Shown: positions 63,707 through 64,000 of the stretch, in pieces | Numbering within the stretch: the first letter of the stretch is position 1 | Layout: each line of letters opens with the position of its first letter | Assembly (NCBI GenBank): GCA_016490735.1 | Contig: JAEMWC010001464.1 | Coordinates: 18,501 to 82,500 of the forward strand | Reading direction: 5' to 3' | DNA: 64,000 bases | From: Pachyseris speciosa | Lineage: Eukaryota; Cnidaria; Anthozoa; Scleractinia; Pachyseridae | Program-made: the position numbers and the translations under genes | Notes under the pieces: generated by a model | Databases searched by the model: none | What the model saw: only the letters and a program-made list of their open reading frames with translations | Told to the model about the DNA's origin: nothing

Positions 63707-64000
63707 TTAAAAAAAGGTATTGCAAATATAGTCCCTCACAGCCTTTCCATTTTCTGGGCCATGATAAGGAGCAATGTCTGGCTGGTCTTCATTCTGAAGA
63801 AGGCCATCAATTGGCTCATTCTGAAGTAATGCAATGTTATGTAGCACGGCACAAGCACCAATCAATTGGCAGGTCTTTTCAGGGTTAATCCGTACTTCAG
63901 AGTGAAGCAGATGAAAACGGCGCTTCCACCAGCCAAAGGCTTGTTCGATGGCCACTCTTGTACCCGTGTGGGCTTTGTTGTAGGTCTCCTGTTTTGCAGT
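63707..64000 (-). CDS. Harbinger (HARBI1-type) DDE transposase, C-terminal part
   Basis: A minus-strand frame open to the window edge ends at the stop at 63707. It reads AHTGTRVAIEQAFGWWKRRF, HLLHSEVRINPEKTCQLIGA, then CAVLHNIALLQNE. This is the DDE_Tnp_4 pattern in which the Glu of RVAIEQAFG is the third catalytic acid and CAVLHNI the following helix. The two catalytic Asp residues lie outside the window. The C-terminus ends RDYICNTFF. Confidence 0.85.
   Translation of the reverse strand, partial: TAKQETYNKAHTGTRVAIEQAFGWWKRRFHLLHSEVRINPEKTCQLIGACAVLHNIALLQNEPIDGLLQNEDQPDIAPYHGPENGKAVRDYICNTFF

Larger units (their letters stand above)
59345..64000. mobile_element. PIF/Harbinger DNA transposon, right end outside the window
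   Basis: The left end near 59345 starts GGCCCCGGTTCCTGAAAGGC and is followed by repeated subterminal words (CGATTAACTATCC, GATTAA). It contains the two genes typical of the superfamily: a Myb/SANT-like protein (+) and a DDE transposase (-), convergent. The right terminal repeat and target duplication are not in the window. A TTAA MITE (62739-63296) is inserted inside. Confidence 0.75.

Overview
The window is animal genomic DNA. It has long spliced genes with GT-AG introns, many SINEs, fold-back MITEs, non-LTR retrotransposon ends and a PIF/Harbinger transposon. The gene content and repeat types (tRNA-derived SINEs, TTAA fold-back elements, a Harbinger Myb/transposase pair) fit an anthozoan cnidarian, probably a stony coral. 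That is inference; no species marker is visible.

Layout. 1-6289 is repeat-rich DNA with a SINE, several palindromic MITEs and a broken C2HC-finger ORF (3784-4750). 6290-35956 (+) is the 3' part of one large gene. Its exons encode a Cys-rich GCC2/GCC3-type ectodomain, one transmembrane helix, a very long cytoplasmic coiled coil built of related segments, and an unrecognised conserved C-terminal domain. The middle of this gene is present twice as a head-to-tail duplication of about 8.28 kb (7965-16242 and 16243-24533). The copies are almost identical, and the internal junction cuts one exon 4 bases before its splice donor.

37415-50153 is a 12.7-kb array of about 193 copies of a 66-bp unit. The right edge lies inside a coding exon on the minus strand. 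The unit is the last 17 codons, the stop codon and a short downstream stretch of a small two-exon secreted cystine-knot gene of the TGF-beta superfamily (50098-52121, -). The array therefore sits in that gene's 3' end, between it and the convergent coiled-coil gene.

53.7-59.1 kb holds fold-back MITEs, an eleven-copy 118-bp tandem repeat, and two stretches of compact intronless ORFs (53954-54358 and 58117-59198). These share an upstream leader; they include tandem paralogues and short proteins with an LPPELREKI motif, and look like degraded virus-like or other foreign DNA. From about 59345 to the right edge lies a Harbinger element with a Myb/SANT-like gene (+) and a transposase (-, cut by the window end). 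It is inserted next to a LINE fragment and carries a nested TTAA fold-back MITE.

Several otherwise good reading frames are broken by one missing base, at least three of them in or beside a run of one base. The two duplicated copies also differ mostly by homopolymer and microsatellite length. Base-call error in a long-read assembly is therefore a serious alternative to true pseudogenisation, and the duplication itself could be a haplotype artefact.
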